Part shown: positions 7,761-16,610 of the stretch, one piece after another | How positions within the stretch are numbered: position 1 is the first letter of the stretch | Layout: every line of letters begins with the position of its first letter | DNA from: Planctomycetota bacterium | Lineage (GTDB): Bacteria > Planctomycetota > Planctomycetia > Pirellulales > Thermoguttaceae | Length of the DNA stretch: 36,824 bases | NCBI GenBank assembly: GCA_021784975.1 | Contig: JAJYGU010000452.1 | Location: forward strand, 1-36,824 | Reading direction: 5' to 3' | Notes under the pieces: generated by a model | Told to the model about the DNA's origin: nothing | The model's database searches: none | Seen by the model: only the letters and a program-made list of their open reading frames with translations | Program-made: the position numbers and the translations under genes

Positions 7761-8183
7761 GTGAGATCACTGACCGAGTATTTGACTTTCAACGTGCCCA
7801 CGCGGATGGGCTTCGTGAACATCACCCACCAGGTGAAAGACGTGGTTCAGCGGAGCGGCGTCCAGGAAGGGTTGGTGCTGTGTAATGCCATGCATATTAC
7901 GGCCTCGGTGTTCATCAACGACGATGAGCCGGGCCTGCACGAGGACTACAAGCGGTGGCTGGAGAAGCTGGCCCCTTACGACCCCTCGCCGGCCACCTAC
8001 CAGCACAACCGCACCGGCGAGGACAACGGCGACGCCCACCACAAACGGCAAATTATGGGCCGCGAGGTGGTGGTGGCCGTCACCCGCGGCAAGCTCGACT
8101 TCGGCCCCTGGGAGCAGATCTTTTACGGCGAGTTCGATGGCCGGCGGACCAAGCGGGTGCTGGTCAAGGTGATCGGCGAGTGA
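7761..8183 (+). CDS. YjbQ/UPF0047-family protein (secondary thiamine-phosphate synthase-like)
   Basis: This complete small protein of 140 residues matches the YjbQ family along its length. It carries the conserved [18 protein letters not shown] block, the histidine-rich [11 protein letters not shown] segment, and the C-terminal [23 protein letters not shown] block typical of the family. The E. coli homologue has weak thiamine-phosphate synthase activity, and its physiological role is uncertain; the same caution applies here. The start is GTG at 7761, the only start giving the full N-terminal strand. Neighbouring genes give no clue to pathway. Confidence 0.9.
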   Translation: MRSLTEYLTFNVPTRMGFVNITHQVKDVVQRSGVQEGLVLCNAMHITASVFINDDEPGLHEDYKRWLEKLAPYDPSPATYQHNRTGEDNGDAHHKRQIMGREVVVAVTRGKLDFGPWEQIFYGEFDGRRTKRVLVKVIGE

Positions 8184-8294
8184 GGGATTGATTTCCATTT
8201 GCTTCTCTGCTGAAATAGAAGTCAGCCGATCCGCGCGACGGCAGGCTCGCGCGGTCCCGATTTCGCACCTTCCCGCCCTCATAGGAGCCCACCC

Positions 8295-9731
8295 ATGTCG
8301 TCGCACACCCGCCGTGACTTCTTGAAACGATCCGCCGCTGTCGCCGGCGGCCTGGCCGCCTTCAGCCTCGCGGGAACCCAGGCCTCGGGCAGGGTGCTCG
8401 GGGCCAACGACCGCATCCGGGTGGCGGTGGCCGGCATCCATGGCCGCGGCCGCTCGCACATTGACGCCTACTCAAAAATGAAGGGTGTGGAAGTTGCCTA
8501 CCTGGTCGATCCCGACAGCCGTCTGTTTGCCTCGCGGAGCAAGGTGGTGGAAAAATACGGCGCGCCGAAACCAAAGTGCGTTCAAGACCTCCGCAAGATC
8601 CTGGACGACAAGAACCTCGACGCCGTCTCCATCGCCACTACTAACAGCTCGCACGCCCTGTTGGCCATCTGGGCGTGCCAGGCGGGCAAGGACGTATATG
8701 TCGAGAAGCCGTGCAGCCACAACATCTTCGAGGGCCGCAAGATCGTCGAGGCGGCGCGGAAGTACGATCGCATGGTGCAGATCGGCACCCAAAGCCGTTC
8801 GGATCCGCATTGGAACGAGGTGATCGAAGCCGTCCACAGCGGCAAGTACGGCAAGCTGCTGATCTCCTATGGTTATGCCAGCAAGCCCCGCGGCAGCATC
8901 GGCTTCAAACTACCCAAGAATCCGCCCAAGGAGCTGGATTTCGATGTCTGGCTTGGGCCGGCCTTGCAGCAGAAGTATCACGAGAACATCGTGCACTACA
9001 ACTGGCACTGGTTCTGGGACTTCGGCAACGGCGAGATCGGCAATCAGGGCATCCATCAGCTCGACATCGCCCGCTGGGCCATGCCCGCCGGGGCTGTGCC
9101 GCAGAGCGTGATCAGCCTGGGCGGACGCTTCGGCTACGAAGACCAGGGGCAGACGCCGAACACCCAGTTCACCGTGATCGACTTCGGCGGGCCCAAGATG
9201 TTCTTCGAAGACCGCGGCCTGGTGACCGGCAAGAGCTCCAAGGTGACCAACGAATTCTACACCGACCTGGGCGTGATCAAGGGCGGCAAGTTCTACCCGA
9301 AGGGCCAGAGCCAAGGCGAGCCGATCGTGCAGAGCAAGGCGGTCAACGTGGAGTTCCAGCCCAACCACTTCGCCAACTTTATCGATTGCGTGCGGAGCCA
9401 TAAACGCGAAGGACTGCACGCCGAAATTCTGGAGGGCCACCGCTCGACGCTGCTGGCCCACCTGGCCAACACCTCGTACCGGCTGGGCGCCCAGGTCCCC
9501 TTCAACAAGCAGATGAAGGCCTTCGGCGACGACAAGGCCGCCTACGAGTCCTTCGCAGACATCAAGGAGCACTTGAAGAAGGTGGCCAAGATGGACCTGA
9601 CGGCCTCGACGTATTGTTTGGGCCGCATGTTGAAGTTCGATGCCCAGACGGAGAAGTACGACGACGATCAGGCCAACAAGCTCCTGACGCGACCGTACCG
9701 CCGGCCGTATGTGGTGCCGGAACAGGTGTAA
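8295..9731 (+). CDS. Tat-exported Gfo/Idh/MocA-family oxidoreductase
   Basis: This 478-residue protein begins with a twin-arginine signal ([22 protein letters not shown]), so it is probably folded with its cofactor before export. An N-terminal Rossmann fold follows ([16 protein letters not shown]). The family EKP motif (YVEKPCSHN) holds the expected catalytic lysine. The C-terminal part is the alpha/beta domain of sugar or polyol dehydrogenases. Planctomycetes encode many such exported members, mostly uncharacterised and presumed to act on sugars from polysaccharides. AGGAG ends 7 nt before the ATG and fixes the start. The substrate cannot be read from sequence. Confidence 0.93.
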   Translation: MSSHTRRDFLKRSAAVAGGLAAFSLAGTQASGRVLGANDRIRVAVAGIHGRGRSHIDAYSKMKGVEVAYLVDPDSRLFASRSKVVEKYGAPKPKCVQDLRKILDDKNLDAVSIATTNSSHALLAIWACQAGKDVYVEKPCSHNIFEGRKIVEAARKYDRMVQIGTQSRSDPHWNEVIEAVHSGKYGKLLISYGYASKPRGSIGFKLPKNPPKELDFDVWLGPALQQKYHENIVHYNWHWFWDFGNGEIGNQGIHQLDIARWAMPAGAVPQSVISLGGRFGYEDQGQTPNTQFTVIDFGGPKMFFEDRGLVTGKSSKVTNEFYTDLGVIKGGKFYPKGQSQGEPIVQSKAVNVEFQPNHFANFIDCVRSHKREGLHAEILEGHRSTLLAHLANTSYRLGAQVPFNKQMKAFGDDKAAYESFADIKEHLKKVAKMDLTASTYCLGRMLKFDAQTEKYDDDQANKLLTRPYRRPYVVPEQV

Positions 9732-10140
9732 GGCATTTTCGCCCCTATTTTCATCAACAAGTTTTCCACGCAGGTCGGGCGGCGGCTGCCCCCCCCTCGA
9801 AAAGGTGGATGGCATGTTCTCGTCCGGAGATTTTCGGGCCTTTTCCGCCTCCGCGAGATTATTTGGGAAGACGTCTGGAGAAGCCGTCGCCGGCCGTGGT
9901 ACAATACCACCGGTCACCCACGTCAAGGTTCGTAGGCTGGGGCCGAGCAGCGACTTCTCCACAGCCGAGGGAAGCCGAGGCGCGACCGCCGGCCTACGAG
10001 CTTTTTGGGATGGATGGCTCCGCCCTGAGAGACTTGGCGCAGTGCGTCCGCGCGCCCCGCCTAAGTGCGAACTGCGGGGCGTCGCCTCGCCAAACCCTGA
10101 TCTCAAATCCCGGCCCCCGACCTCTGGCCCCTCTCCAGCC
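9732..10140. other. Non-coding region upstream of floA
   Basis: No gene is supported in these 409 bp. The ORF track extends the floA frame to 9709, but the extra translation is low-complexity and lacks flotillin features. A TACAAT at 9900-9905 could be a -10 element for floA, without a good -35 partner. Confidence 0.45.
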
Positions 10141-11217
10141 ATGCTCCTCTTGGCCCAAGACACTACGCAAGACACGATCCAGGTACTCATCATCGTCGGC
10201 ATCATCCTGGCGATCTTTCTGGGGCTGATCGTGTTGGCGGTGTTTACCCGCTATTTTCGCCTCTGGATCCAGTCGGTCACCACCGGGGCCGGCATCGGCA
10301 TCTTCGATCTGCTGGGGATGACCTTTCGCAAGGTCAATCCGGCGGTGATCGTCCGCAGCAAGATCATGGCCGTCCAGGCGGGCATCGGTGAGGAACACGG
10401 AGTTACCTCACGGGCCCTGGAAGCGCATTATCTGGCCGGCGGCAACGTGCCGCTGGTGATCCGCGCCCTGGTGGCCGCCAACAAGGCCAAGCTCGAAGAA
10501 CTCACCTTCAAGCTGGCCACCGCCATCGACCTGGCCGGCCGCAACGTGCTGGAGGCCGTGCAGACCAGCGTTAATCCCAAGGTGATCGACTGCCCTGGTC
10601 GCAGCGGCGCCAAGCAATCGCTCGACGGCGTGGCCCAGAACGGCATCCAATTGAAGGTGAAGGCGCGGGTCACGGTGCGGGCGAACCTGCGGCAATTGAT
10701 CGGCGGGGCCACCGAAGAGACGATTATCGCCCGGGTGGGCGAAGGGATCGTTAGCGCCATCGGCTCGGCCGCCTCGCATCTGATCGTGCTGGAGAATCCC
10801 GACCGCATCTCGAAGACTGTGCTCGCCCGGCGGCTGGACGCCCAAACCGCCTTCGAGATCGTCTCGATCGACATTGCCGACGTCGACGTAGGCGAGAACA
10901 TCGGCGCCCGCCTGCAGGCCGACCAGGCCGAGGCCGACACCCGCGTGGCCCGCGCCAACGCCGAGGGCCGACGGGCCATGGCCGTGGCCGAAGAGCAGGA
11001 AATGATCGCCCGCATCGAAGAAAACCGGGCGAAAGTGGTGGAGGCCGAGGCCGAGGTGCCCAAGGCCATCGCCAACGCCTTCCAGAACGGCAAGCTCGGG
11101 CTGTTGGACTACTACAAGCTCCGCAACATCCAGGCCGACACCGACATGCGGTCTTCGATCGCCAAGATGAGCCCGACCAACCGTAAGGCAGGCGTCCCGA
11201 CGGGAGCGGCCACATGA
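10141..11217 (+). CDS. floA: Flotillin-like protein FloA
   Basis: The product (358 residues) is a full-length bacterial flotillin of the FloA (former UPF0365) family, which scaffolds functional membrane microdomains. One N-terminal membrane segment ([21 protein letters not shown]) is followed by the SPFH-like region, including the [46 protein letters not shown] and [19 protein letters not shown] stretches typical of the family. A long Ala/Glu-rich coiled coil runs over about residues 250-310. The start at 10141 was chosen because family similarity begins near it; the longer track ORF adds about 144 unrelated residues. In Bacillus, floA follows an NfeD-type gene. Here no NfeD gene is adjacent, and an unknown membrane protein overlaps its stop. 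Confidence 0.93.
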   Translation: MLLLAQDTTQDTIQVLIIVGIILAIFLGLIVLAVFTRYFRLWIQSVTTGAGIGIFDLLGMTFRKVNPAVIVRSKIMAVQAGIGEEHGVTSRALEAHYLAGGNVPLVIRALVAANKAKLEELTFKLATAIDLAGRNVLEAVQTSVNPKVIDCPGRSGAKQSLDGVAQNGIQLKVKARVTVRANLRQLIGGATEETIIARVGEGIVSAIGSAASHLIVLENPDRISKTVLARRLDAQTAFEIVSIDIADVDVGENIGARLQADQAEADTRVARANAEGRRAMAVAEEQEMIARIEENRAKVVEAEAEVPKAIANAFQNGKLGLLDYYKLRNIQADTDMRSSIAKMSPTNRKAGVPTGAAT

Positions 11218-11918
11218 ACACCCTGAGGCCAGTGCTGGCAGCCGTAAACGGCGACTTGCTCCGGCTGTTGGTCATCATTGCGATCCTGGTTCTCAGCGGC
11301 CTGGGGCAACTGATCGGGCGGTTGAAACAAGCCAAGCCGCCGCGCCCCGGCCCGGGCAGGCCACAGCCGCCCAAACCCAAGGTGGGCCAACCGGACAATC
11401 CGGTGACCAAGGAAATCGACGAGTTTCTTCGCCGAGTGGCCGAACGCAGCCAACGCAAGGGCGTCGAGCCGGTGGCCAAGCCTAGGCTGCCAGAATTGCC
11501 GGCCAAGCCGAAAGTCTCGGCCCTGCCCAAAACCAGCACCGAAAAGCCCGTGGTCGCTGAGGCGGCCGCAGAGGTCCCCATCGGCCGGCAAGTCACCGAG
11601 CACGTGACCAAGTACCTCGACGAGCAGGAGTTCGCTCGCCGCAGTGCCCAACTCGGCGCCGAGGTGGCCGAGATCGACCGCGAGGTCGACCAGCACCTTC
11701 GCCAGACGTTCGACCACTCGCTCAGCAAACTGGCCAGCGTGCCGGGCGAGACGGCCGCGCCTCCGAGCGTCGAATCGGCGGAGCCGGTCCAGGTCGCTAC
11801 CGCCGTAGCCGTGGCCGGCCCCGAGAGCCTACTACTCGCGCTGGCCCATCCCGACTCGATTCGCCAGGCCATCGTGCTCAACGAGATTCTGCACCGGCCG
11901 GAAGAGCGCTGGGTGTAG
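11214..11918 (+). CDS. Unknown membrane-anchored protein overlapping floA
   Basis: I do not recognise this 234-residue protein. It has one predicted N-terminal membrane helix ([23 protein letters not shown]), a Pro/Lys/Gly-rich stretch (about 38-65), another Pro/Lys-rich linker (about 85-120), and a soluble acidic C-terminal half ending in [25 protein letters not shown]. That last motif resembles short C-terminal segments in other planctomycete hypothetical proteins; this is an impression, not a search. Its ATG overlaps the floA stop as ATGA, so the two are translationally coupled. It may act with FloA at the membrane. Confidence 0.8.
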   Translation: MNTLRPVLAAVNGDLLRLLVIIAILVLSGLGQLIGRLKQAKPPRPGPGRPQPPKPKVGQPDNPVTKEIDEFLRRVAERSQRKGVEPVAKPRLPELPAKPKVSALPKTSTEKPVVAEAAAEVPIGRQVTEHVTKYLDEQEFARRSAQLGAEVAEIDREVDQHLRQTFDHSLSKLASVPGETAAPPSVESAEPVQVATAVAVAGPESLLLALAHPDSIRQAIVLNEILHRPEERWV

Positions 11919-11948
11919 TGGGCCAGAGTGCCATTCAGAGCGAAGCTT

Positions 11949-12050
11949 GTCATTCTGGCGGGCACCATGCGAAGCATGGTCGGCGAAGGATCTCCTCCGC
12001 CAGAACAAGGCAGACGGACGACGCAGATTCTTCGCTGCGCTCAGAATGAC
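11949..12050. repeat. MITE-like palindromic element with 9-bp terminal inverted repeats
   Basis: The perfect ends GTCATTCTG and CAGAATGAC bound a 102-bp segment. Inside, TTCTGGCGG pairs with CCGCCAGAA around a further perfect hairpin ACCATGC-GAA-GCATGGT. It sits between the convergent unknown gene and cytochrome gene and contains no ORF. Ends reading GTCATTCTGAGCG are common in dispersed bacterial repeats. Confidence 0.7.
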
Positions 12051-12065
12051 TACGCCTACGTTACA

Positions 12066-12686
12066 TCACTTCGTTTTCTGACTGTTGGGCTTGACCCCGC
12101 TGGCGGCTGGCGAGTTCTTGTACATCATCCGCACGCCGTCGTCGGAAATGAGTTTGCGGGTCTTCTTGTCCCACTTCCGCGTCCGTACCGCCATGTGATG
12201 GTTTTCGCCGTGACATTCGGTGCAAACCAGATGTTCGTCGGCCGGCTGACTGGCCGCGAAGAGGCCTTGGTGGTGCTGGTTCTTGGCGATCTTCTCTTTC
12301 GGATGGCACGTCATGCAGAAGGCGTCCACGTCGCTGTGGGCGAACATCACGTCCGGCGGCGTCAGTCCGTCCTCGTCGCCGCTGTGTTTTTCCGATTCGC
12401 CGTGGCACTTGGCACAACCAACGCCCGCGATCTGGTGGCTGCGGGTCAACTTCTCGGTCTCATAGTTCAGGTGACATACGAGACAGTAGGAATTATCGGC
12501 CGGCTCGACTTTCGGCCTGGCAGCAGCTTTGGCCGAATCCTTTTTTGTGTCGGCGGCTTTTGCGGCCGGCTTTGCAGTCGCAGGATCGCCCGCGGAACTG
12601 GGCCCGGTCCAGACGGCAAGTATGGCGATCATCGCTGCGCCAGATGTCAGCGCCACCGCAAGCGGAAGGAATCGCCGGCCCCTCAT
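12066..12686 (-). CDS. Exported tetraheme c-type cytochrome
   Basis: This 206-residue protein has an N-terminal signal/anchor (FLPLAVALTSGAAMIAILAVW), a linker rich in Ala, Lys and Asp, and four CxxCH heme-attachment motifs in order: CLVCH, CAKCH, CMTCH and CTECH. Several spaced histidines (SHQ, AHS, HHQ, HHM) could be distal ligands, giving bis-His hemes like those of small multiheme electron carriers. The C-terminus after the fourth heme is short and lysine-rich. The start was moved from the track position to 12686, where the ATG overlaps the stop of the aldo/keto-reductase-like gene (TGATG) and directly begins the signal sequence. Coupling suggests electron exchange with that protein, but no partner is proven. 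Confidence 0.9.
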   Translation of the reverse strand: MRGRRFLPLAVALTSGAAMIAILAVWTGPSSAGDPATAKPAAKAADTKKDSAKAAARPKVEPADNSYCLVCHLNYETEKLTRSHQIAGVGCAKCHGESEKHSGDEDGLTPPDVMFAHSDVDAFCMTCHPKEKIAKNQHHQGLFAASQPADEHLVCTECHGENHHMAVRTRKWDKKTRKLISDDGVRMMYKNSPAASGVKPNSQKTK

Positions 12687-13813
12687 CAAACGTACTCCCA
12701 CTCCCGCAGCCAATGGTAATCGGGGGGCAGGTTGGCCCACATCCGATCGCCCCACTCCTGCAACTGGGCCTTCTCGCCGGCATCCAATTGGCGGCGTTCG
12801 CGGATCGCTTGCACCACGTTATCGACCTGGCTGATGCTGATCAGACCGGGAATGGGGGCAGTCACGGCCGGGTTGCAGAGGATGTTGCGAATCGCCACCC
12901 GCGCGCGGCGGTTGTCTTCATCGCGATGCGGGCCGTTGGGCGAGCCGTCGCCCAGGAAGAGCGTATTGCTGGCGAACGGCTTGATCCCCAACATGCCTAC
13001 ATCGTGTTTCTTGATGGCGTCAAAGAGGCTATCGACGGGCAGGACTTTCGACGTGGCCGTGTAGGGCGTGCAGAGCATCTGGATCGTGTCGGGATATTCT
13101 TGGATGAGCTTCTTCGCCCACTTGCGATCGTGCGTCGACATGCCGGTGAAACGGCAGAGCCCCTTCTTCCTGGCGGCATCGAGGGCGCCGATCATGGCGT
13201 CCACGTCGGCCTGGCTGTGCGAACCGCCGCGCTCCAGGGCCATCAGCCGCCAGATATCGGCGTATTCCAGCTTGCAGCGTTTCAAGCCTGCCTCGAAGAG
13301 TTCGAGCAGTTTCTGGGTGCTGCGGTTCTCGGGCACTCGCAGTTCGCTGGCCGGATGCGAGTAGGCCAGGAACAACCGGTCGCGGCGGCCGGCCAGCACC
13401 CGGCAATAGACTTCCGGCTCGGCGTCGCCGGCGAAGTCGATCAGATTGATGCCGACGTCGATACAGTGATGGAGCACGTCGCGACGGTTCTTCAGGAAGG
13501 GCCCCAAGTCGGCCTTCTGGTCGGGGCCGTTGTACGGATTGATTTCGGCCTTGGCGCCGATGACCTTGTCGATCCGCTTCCAATGGCCGCCCATGCAGAC
13601 GGCGGAGACCCACAACCCGGTCTTGCCGAGCCGGCGATATTCCATGTTCGGATGGTAGCTGCGGGTGTTCTTGACTTCCGCCGGCACGTCGACGGCGCCT
13701 GCCGCTACGATGCCCGCTTGCCCGTGGAGCAGGCCGCCGGCCGCGGCCGCCCCGGCCGCCATCGCGACCGTATCACGCACGAACTCTCGTCGATTCAAGC
13801 GATCAGAATGCAT
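12686..13813 (-). CDS. Tat-exported aldo/keto-reductase-like protein with a degenerate active site
   Basis: This 375-residue protein starts with a twin-arginine signal (NRREFVRDTVAMAAGAAAAGG) and continues as an aldo/keto-reductase TIM barrel (MEYRRLGKTGLWVSAVCMGG, DVGINLIDFAG, GLCRFTGMSTHDRKWAK). The usual Asp-Tyr-Lys-His tetrad is not complete. The first Asp is present, but the lysine strand reads RLFLAYSHPA and the histidine strand reads YADIWRLMAL, so Lys and His appear replaced, and the Tyr is doubtful. Normal NADPH-dependent reduction is therefore uncertain. It is coupled to the tetraheme cytochrome downstream. The start at 13813 gives a complete Tat signal; CTCTCCTT on the plus strand just upstream reads as AAGGAGAG on the coding strand, a good ribosome-binding site. 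Confidence 0.88.
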   Translation of the reverse strand: MHSDRLNRREFVRDTVAMAAGAAAAGGLLHGQAGIVAAGAVDVPAEVKNTRSYHPNMEYRRLGKTGLWVSAVCMGGHWKRIDKVIGAKAEINPYNGPDQKADLGPFLKNRRDVLHHCIDVGINLIDFAGDAEPEVYCRVLAGRRDRLFLAYSHPASELRVPENRSTQKLLELFEAGLKRCKLEYADIWRLMALERGGSHSQADVDAMIGALDAARKKGLCRFTGMSTHDRKWAKKLIQEYPDTIQMLCTPYTATSKVLPVDSLFDAIKKHDVGMLGIKPFASNTLFLGDGSPNGPHRDEDNRRARVAIRNILCNPAVTAPIPGLISISQVDNVVQAIRERRQLDAGEKAQLQEWGDRMWANLPPDYHWLREWEYV

Positions 13814-13828
13814 CGGATTTCTCTCCTT

Positions 13829-13917
13829 GGTAGTGCAGGCATCTTGCCTGCATGTTGCGCTGCAAGTGCCTTATTTGCATGTTTCTGCGCCGACGGGACA
13901 CCTGCCCTACAATAACG
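13829..13917. repeat. Palindromic dispersed repeat (GCAGGC-ATCTT-GCCTGC type)
   Basis: A perfect 6-bp stem GCAGGC/GCCTGC with loop ATCTT lies at 13835-13851. The far end of the segment, near 13900-13912, reads on the opposite strand as GTAGGGCAGGT, resembling the near end GTAGTGCAGGC. The whole segment is therefore an imperfect inverted repeat of about 85 bp. It lies upstream of the aldo/keto-reductase-like operon. Confidence 0.5.
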
Positions 13918-13940
13918 TCCATGCCTGCCTCCACCAGCCC

Positions 13941-14855
13941 CTAGTGCTTTCCGGCGGGCGGGTGCCAAGTCCGCGGATGCGGTTTCGGTCCGGCCGGCTT
14001 TCCGTCGAGTTGGGCTACGAGCCAATCGAGGCCGTCCAGGTTGTCGCGCAGCCGGGCCTCGGCGTCTTCGCCCGTGTGGTTGAGAATGCCGATCGGGCCA
14101 CGGTAGCCGCTGGCGCGGATCAGTTCCAGCAGTTCGAGGTCGTAGTCGCCTTGCCCCAACGGCAGGATGATCTGCCCGCCGACCAGTTGGCCGTTCTTCA
14201 TCATGCCATTGAGATTCAGCGCGTGCAGGTAGGGAAGCATCTGCTTGAGCAACTCGGGAAACCGGGCCATGTGTTGGTGGCCGTGGTGCAGGTTGTACAC
14301 GATGCCGACGTTGGGCAACTTCAATTCCTTGATAATGGCGATTTGATTCTCGGGCTCGCCGAACCAGCCGTCGTGGTTGTAGAGTTCCACGCTGCAGCCG
14401 ATCTGGGCGGCGGCTTCGGCAATGGGTCGGATGCGGGCCGCCTCGGCAACCACGCGCTCGCGCTGTTCGGCGTCTGAGTGCGTCGGCCCGCCGCCGCCCA
14501 TCACCCAAAGTTGCGTGTGGATTCCGTTCTGTTTCAGCACGGCGAGGATGGTTTGCGCATCCTTATCGAGAGTCGTCGGGAACCAGAACGCCGTCAGCTT
14601 GATGCGATGGCGTTTCAAGGCCTCGATTTCGGCCGTGAAGGTGGGAATGTGCTCGGCTCGCCAGTCGTAAGCCAGTTGATGGATGTCCAAGCGTTCGAGC
14701 ATGGCTGCCCGCTGCTCCGGCCCGCGCTTTTGCGCATCGAAAGGAACAATGCACCAAGCCACGAGATTGTCGCGGGCAAACAGCGATTCGTCGGCATGGA
14801 CCGGCCCTGCCAAAGTCAGGACCGTATAACAGCCGAGAAGCAGGACGCTTCGCAT
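13941..14855 (-). CDS. Exported sugar phosphate isomerase/epimerase-like TIM-barrel protein
   Basis: The product (304 residues) has a signal peptide (SVLLLGCYTVLTLAGPVHA) followed by a xylose-isomerase-like TIM barrel. Typical features are conserved acidic and histidine residues at strand ends (GCSVELYNHDGWFGEPEN, VGIVYNLHHGHQH, LHALNLNGMMKNG, GPIGILNHTGED). Such proteins isomerise or epimerise sugars or inositols with a bound metal. The exported form is frequent in planctomycetes and of unknown substrate. The start at 14855 replaces the longer track ORF because GAGGAGG lies 7 nt upstream of this ATG and the signal peptide begins here. It is transcribed leftward with its own promoter in the divergent intergenic region. 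Confidence 0.88.
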   Translation of the reverse strand: MRSVLLLGCYTVLTLAGPVHADESLFARDNLVAWCIVPFDAQKRGPEQRAAMLERLDIHQLAYDWRAEHIPTFTAEIEALKRHRIKLTAFWFPTTLDKDAQTILAVLKQNGIHTQLWVMGGGGPTHSDAEQRERVVAEAARIRPIAEAAAQIGCSVELYNHDGWFGEPENQIAIIKELKLPNVGIVYNLHHGHQHMARFPELLKQMLPYLHALNLNGMMKNGQLVGGQIILPLGQGDYDLELLELIRASGYRGPIGILNHTGEDAEARLRDNLDGLDWLVAQLDGKPAGPKPHPRTWHPPAGKH

Positions 14856-15291
14856 GGCAACCTCCTCGAGTTCAAACCGCGGCAGCGAACTGCAGGTGGG
14901 ACACAACTGGGCAAGTGGGCACAATCTGGCAAATGGGCCGGATTACGATAGTTCGGCGACGTCGTGCATCGGTCGCGCGATTGCCATGGCGGGACCGCTT
15001 CTCAAGGTCCAATCTAACCAACGACGGCACGTCAGTAAAGACGGGCAATTTGCATCGACCGTTGATATTGGCCGGCCGAGCTTGACGCGCTGGCTTGGCT
15101 TCGCTATACCGTCCACGGCGCAAGACGAAGCATTGAGCCACCGCAAGAGGAAACGCTTAGCCGCCGCCGGTACGGCGGCGCAGGGATTCCCATTGGAAAG
15201 CCGACGTTCCGTCGGCCGCAAAACGGCTCGGTTCCTCCCGCGCGCTCCATAAAGTGCCAGCGCAATTGCCCGAACGGAAACCGTTACGGAA
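14856..15291. other. Divergent intergenic region with a dispersed repeat
   Basis: No gene is seen in these 436 bp between divergent genes, so promoters for both should lie here. The right part carries the palindromic element at 15151-15232. A short tandem-like sequence (ggcaagtgggcacaatctggcaaatgggc) occurs at about 14909-14940. Confidence 0.5.
15151..15232. repeat. Dispersed repeat, copy 1 (matches 30782-30858)
   Basis: This segment and the one at 30782-30858 share an identical 21 bp (TTAGCCGCCGCCGGTACGGCG) and a near-identical right half (gccgacgttccgtcgg here, gccgaccttccgtcgg there). Each copy is an imperfect inverted repeat of about 80 bp and lies upstream of a rightward gene. Confidence 0.75.
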
Positions 15292-16221
15292 ATGAGCACA
15301 GACCTTCAAGAGTTGGCGCACAGCACGTCGACGGCCAAGCCAAGCTGGCAGCAATTGCCCCCTCGAATGAGGGTTCTCTATATTGCAAGTCGCCAACGGA
15401 CCGGCGGCTGGCTGGCCGAGGCCTTCGCCGCCGACAGCGCATCGCAGGTCGTGTTACAAGAGGCGGTGGGCACGGCCGCCGGTTTGGCCCGGCTCCGCGA
15501 CGACCTGTTCGACGCGGTATTGGTCAGCCACGAGCCGGGCGAGCTCGATGCACTGGACCTGGTCGAAGGCTATCGTGTCGGCGGGGCCGACGAACCGATC
15601 GTGGTGTTGGGCACGCAGAGCGAACAGGAGATGGCCGCCCTATGTTACGAGGTGGGCGCCGACGGCTACGTCTGCGTCCACACCACCACCACCCGCACCC
15701 TGATTTGGGTGGTCGCCCGCGCCGTCCAACGTTACCAGGTGGTGAAAGAGAACCAACGGCTCACCCTGGCCGAGCGAACCCGTCTGCAACGTGAGCACGA
15801 CGAGGCCGCCCGACTGCTCGACCAGCAGCGATCGCTGGTGGAGTGCTCCCAAGCGGGCGGGCAGGATGCCGGCGGCGATTTGTTGCCGATGCACCTGTTG
15901 CCCAACGAGTTGATCGCCCACTATCGCGAATTGCTGCGGACCTACGTGATTATGGGTTCCGGCAACCTGGTGGACGAGTTGAAGATCCTGGCCGAGCTGT
16001 TGGTCACCGCCGGCCTCTCCGCCCGGCAAATGCTGCAATTCCATTTGACCGTCCTGGAGGACCTGATCCACGGCCTGGGCATGCGGAGTTCGCGGCACGT
16101 CATGAATCGCGCCGACCTGTTGGCCTTGGAACTCCTCATGCACCTGGGCGAAGGCTATCGCCAGCGGTATCAGGAGCGACTCTACCCGCCAGCCCAACTC
16201 CGCTTACCGGGAATCGAATAG
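15292..16221 (+). CDS. Response-regulator-like protein with a pseudo-receiver domain
   Basis: This protein has 309 residues. About 25-145 resemble a CheY-type receiver domain (MRVLYIASR, DDLFDAVLVSHEPGELDALDLV, EPIVVLGTQSE, CYEVGADGYVCVHTTTT). At the position where receivers carry the phospho-accepting aspartate (usually VLLD) the sequence is VLVS, so phosphorylation is unlikely. A charged helical stretch (about 145-185) is probably a coiled coil. The last 100 residues form a helical domain I do not recognise and contain no DNA-binding motif I can identify. The MazG-like gene begins 2 nt after its stop, so the two are probably co-translated. The start at 15292 is the first ATG after the repeat; the ATG of MRVLYIASR is an alternative. 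Confidence 0.75.
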   Translation: MSTDLQELAHSTSTAKPSWQQLPPRMRVLYIASRQRTGGWLAEAFAADSASQVVLQEAVGTAAGLARLRDDLFDAVLVSHEPGELDALDLVEGYRVGGADEPIVVLGTQSEQEMAALCYEVGADGYVCVHTTTTRTLIWVVARAVQRYQVVKENQRLTLAERTRLQREHDEAARLLDQQRSLVECSQAGGQDAGGDLLPMHLLPNELIAHYRELLRTYVIMGSGNLVDELKILAELLVTAGLSARQMLQFHLTVLEDLIHGLGMRSSRHVMNRADLLALELLMHLGEGYRQRYQERLYPPAQLRLPGIE

Positions 16222-16223
16222 CA

Positions 16224-16589
16224 ATGCCCGATTCCACCACTACCGTCGCCGAGCTGAAACGCTGGGTCAACGACTTTGTCGACCGCCGCGATTGGCACCA
16301 GTTTCATGCGCCGAAGAACCTTGCCATGTCGTTGGCCATCGAGGCGGCCGAGTTGATGGAACATTTCCAGTGGATTTCGGTCGATCAGTCGCGCGAGGCG
16401 GTCCAGCATCCGCAAAAGCTGGCCGAAGTGGGCGAAGAGCTGGCCGACGTGCTCTGCTACGCCCTGGCGATGGCCAATGAATTAGGGCTCGATCTGGCCA
16501 CCACCCTTCGCCAGAAAGTAGCCAAGAACGAGCAAAAATACCCCGCCGACCAATACCGCGGCCGCTACGGGCCGGAAGACCCAGGCTAG
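16224..16589 (+). CDS. MazG-like nucleotide pyrophosphohydrolase
   Basis: This 121-residue protein matches the small MazG/dCTP-pyrophosphatase-like class (all-alpha NTP-PPase), which hydrolyses NTPs or dNTPs to NMP and pyrophosphate as house-cleaning enzymes. The metal-binding signature is visible as IEAAELMEHFQW followed by VGEELADVLCYALAMANELG, i.e. paired E-x-x-E and E-x-x-D helices. The C-terminal KNEQKYPADQYRGRYG is also typical. Its ATG is 2 nt beyond the stop of the pseudo-receiver gene and has no separate ribosome-binding site, pointing to translational coupling. Nucleotide preference is unknown. Confidence 0.9.
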   Translation: MPDSTTTVAELKRWVNDFVDRRDWHQFHAPKNLAMSLAIEAAELMEHFQWISVDQSREAVQHPQKLAEVGEELADVLCYALAMANELGLDLATTLRQKVAKNEQKYPADQYRGRYGPEDPG

Positions 16590-16610
16590 AATCGGAAGAG
16601 GACCGACTCG

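Noticed and set aside
12545-13915. 456-aa plus-strand ORF opposite the aldo/keto-reductase-like gene
   Set aside because: It is antisense to a clear Tat-exported barrel protein and its translation has no recognisable motif.
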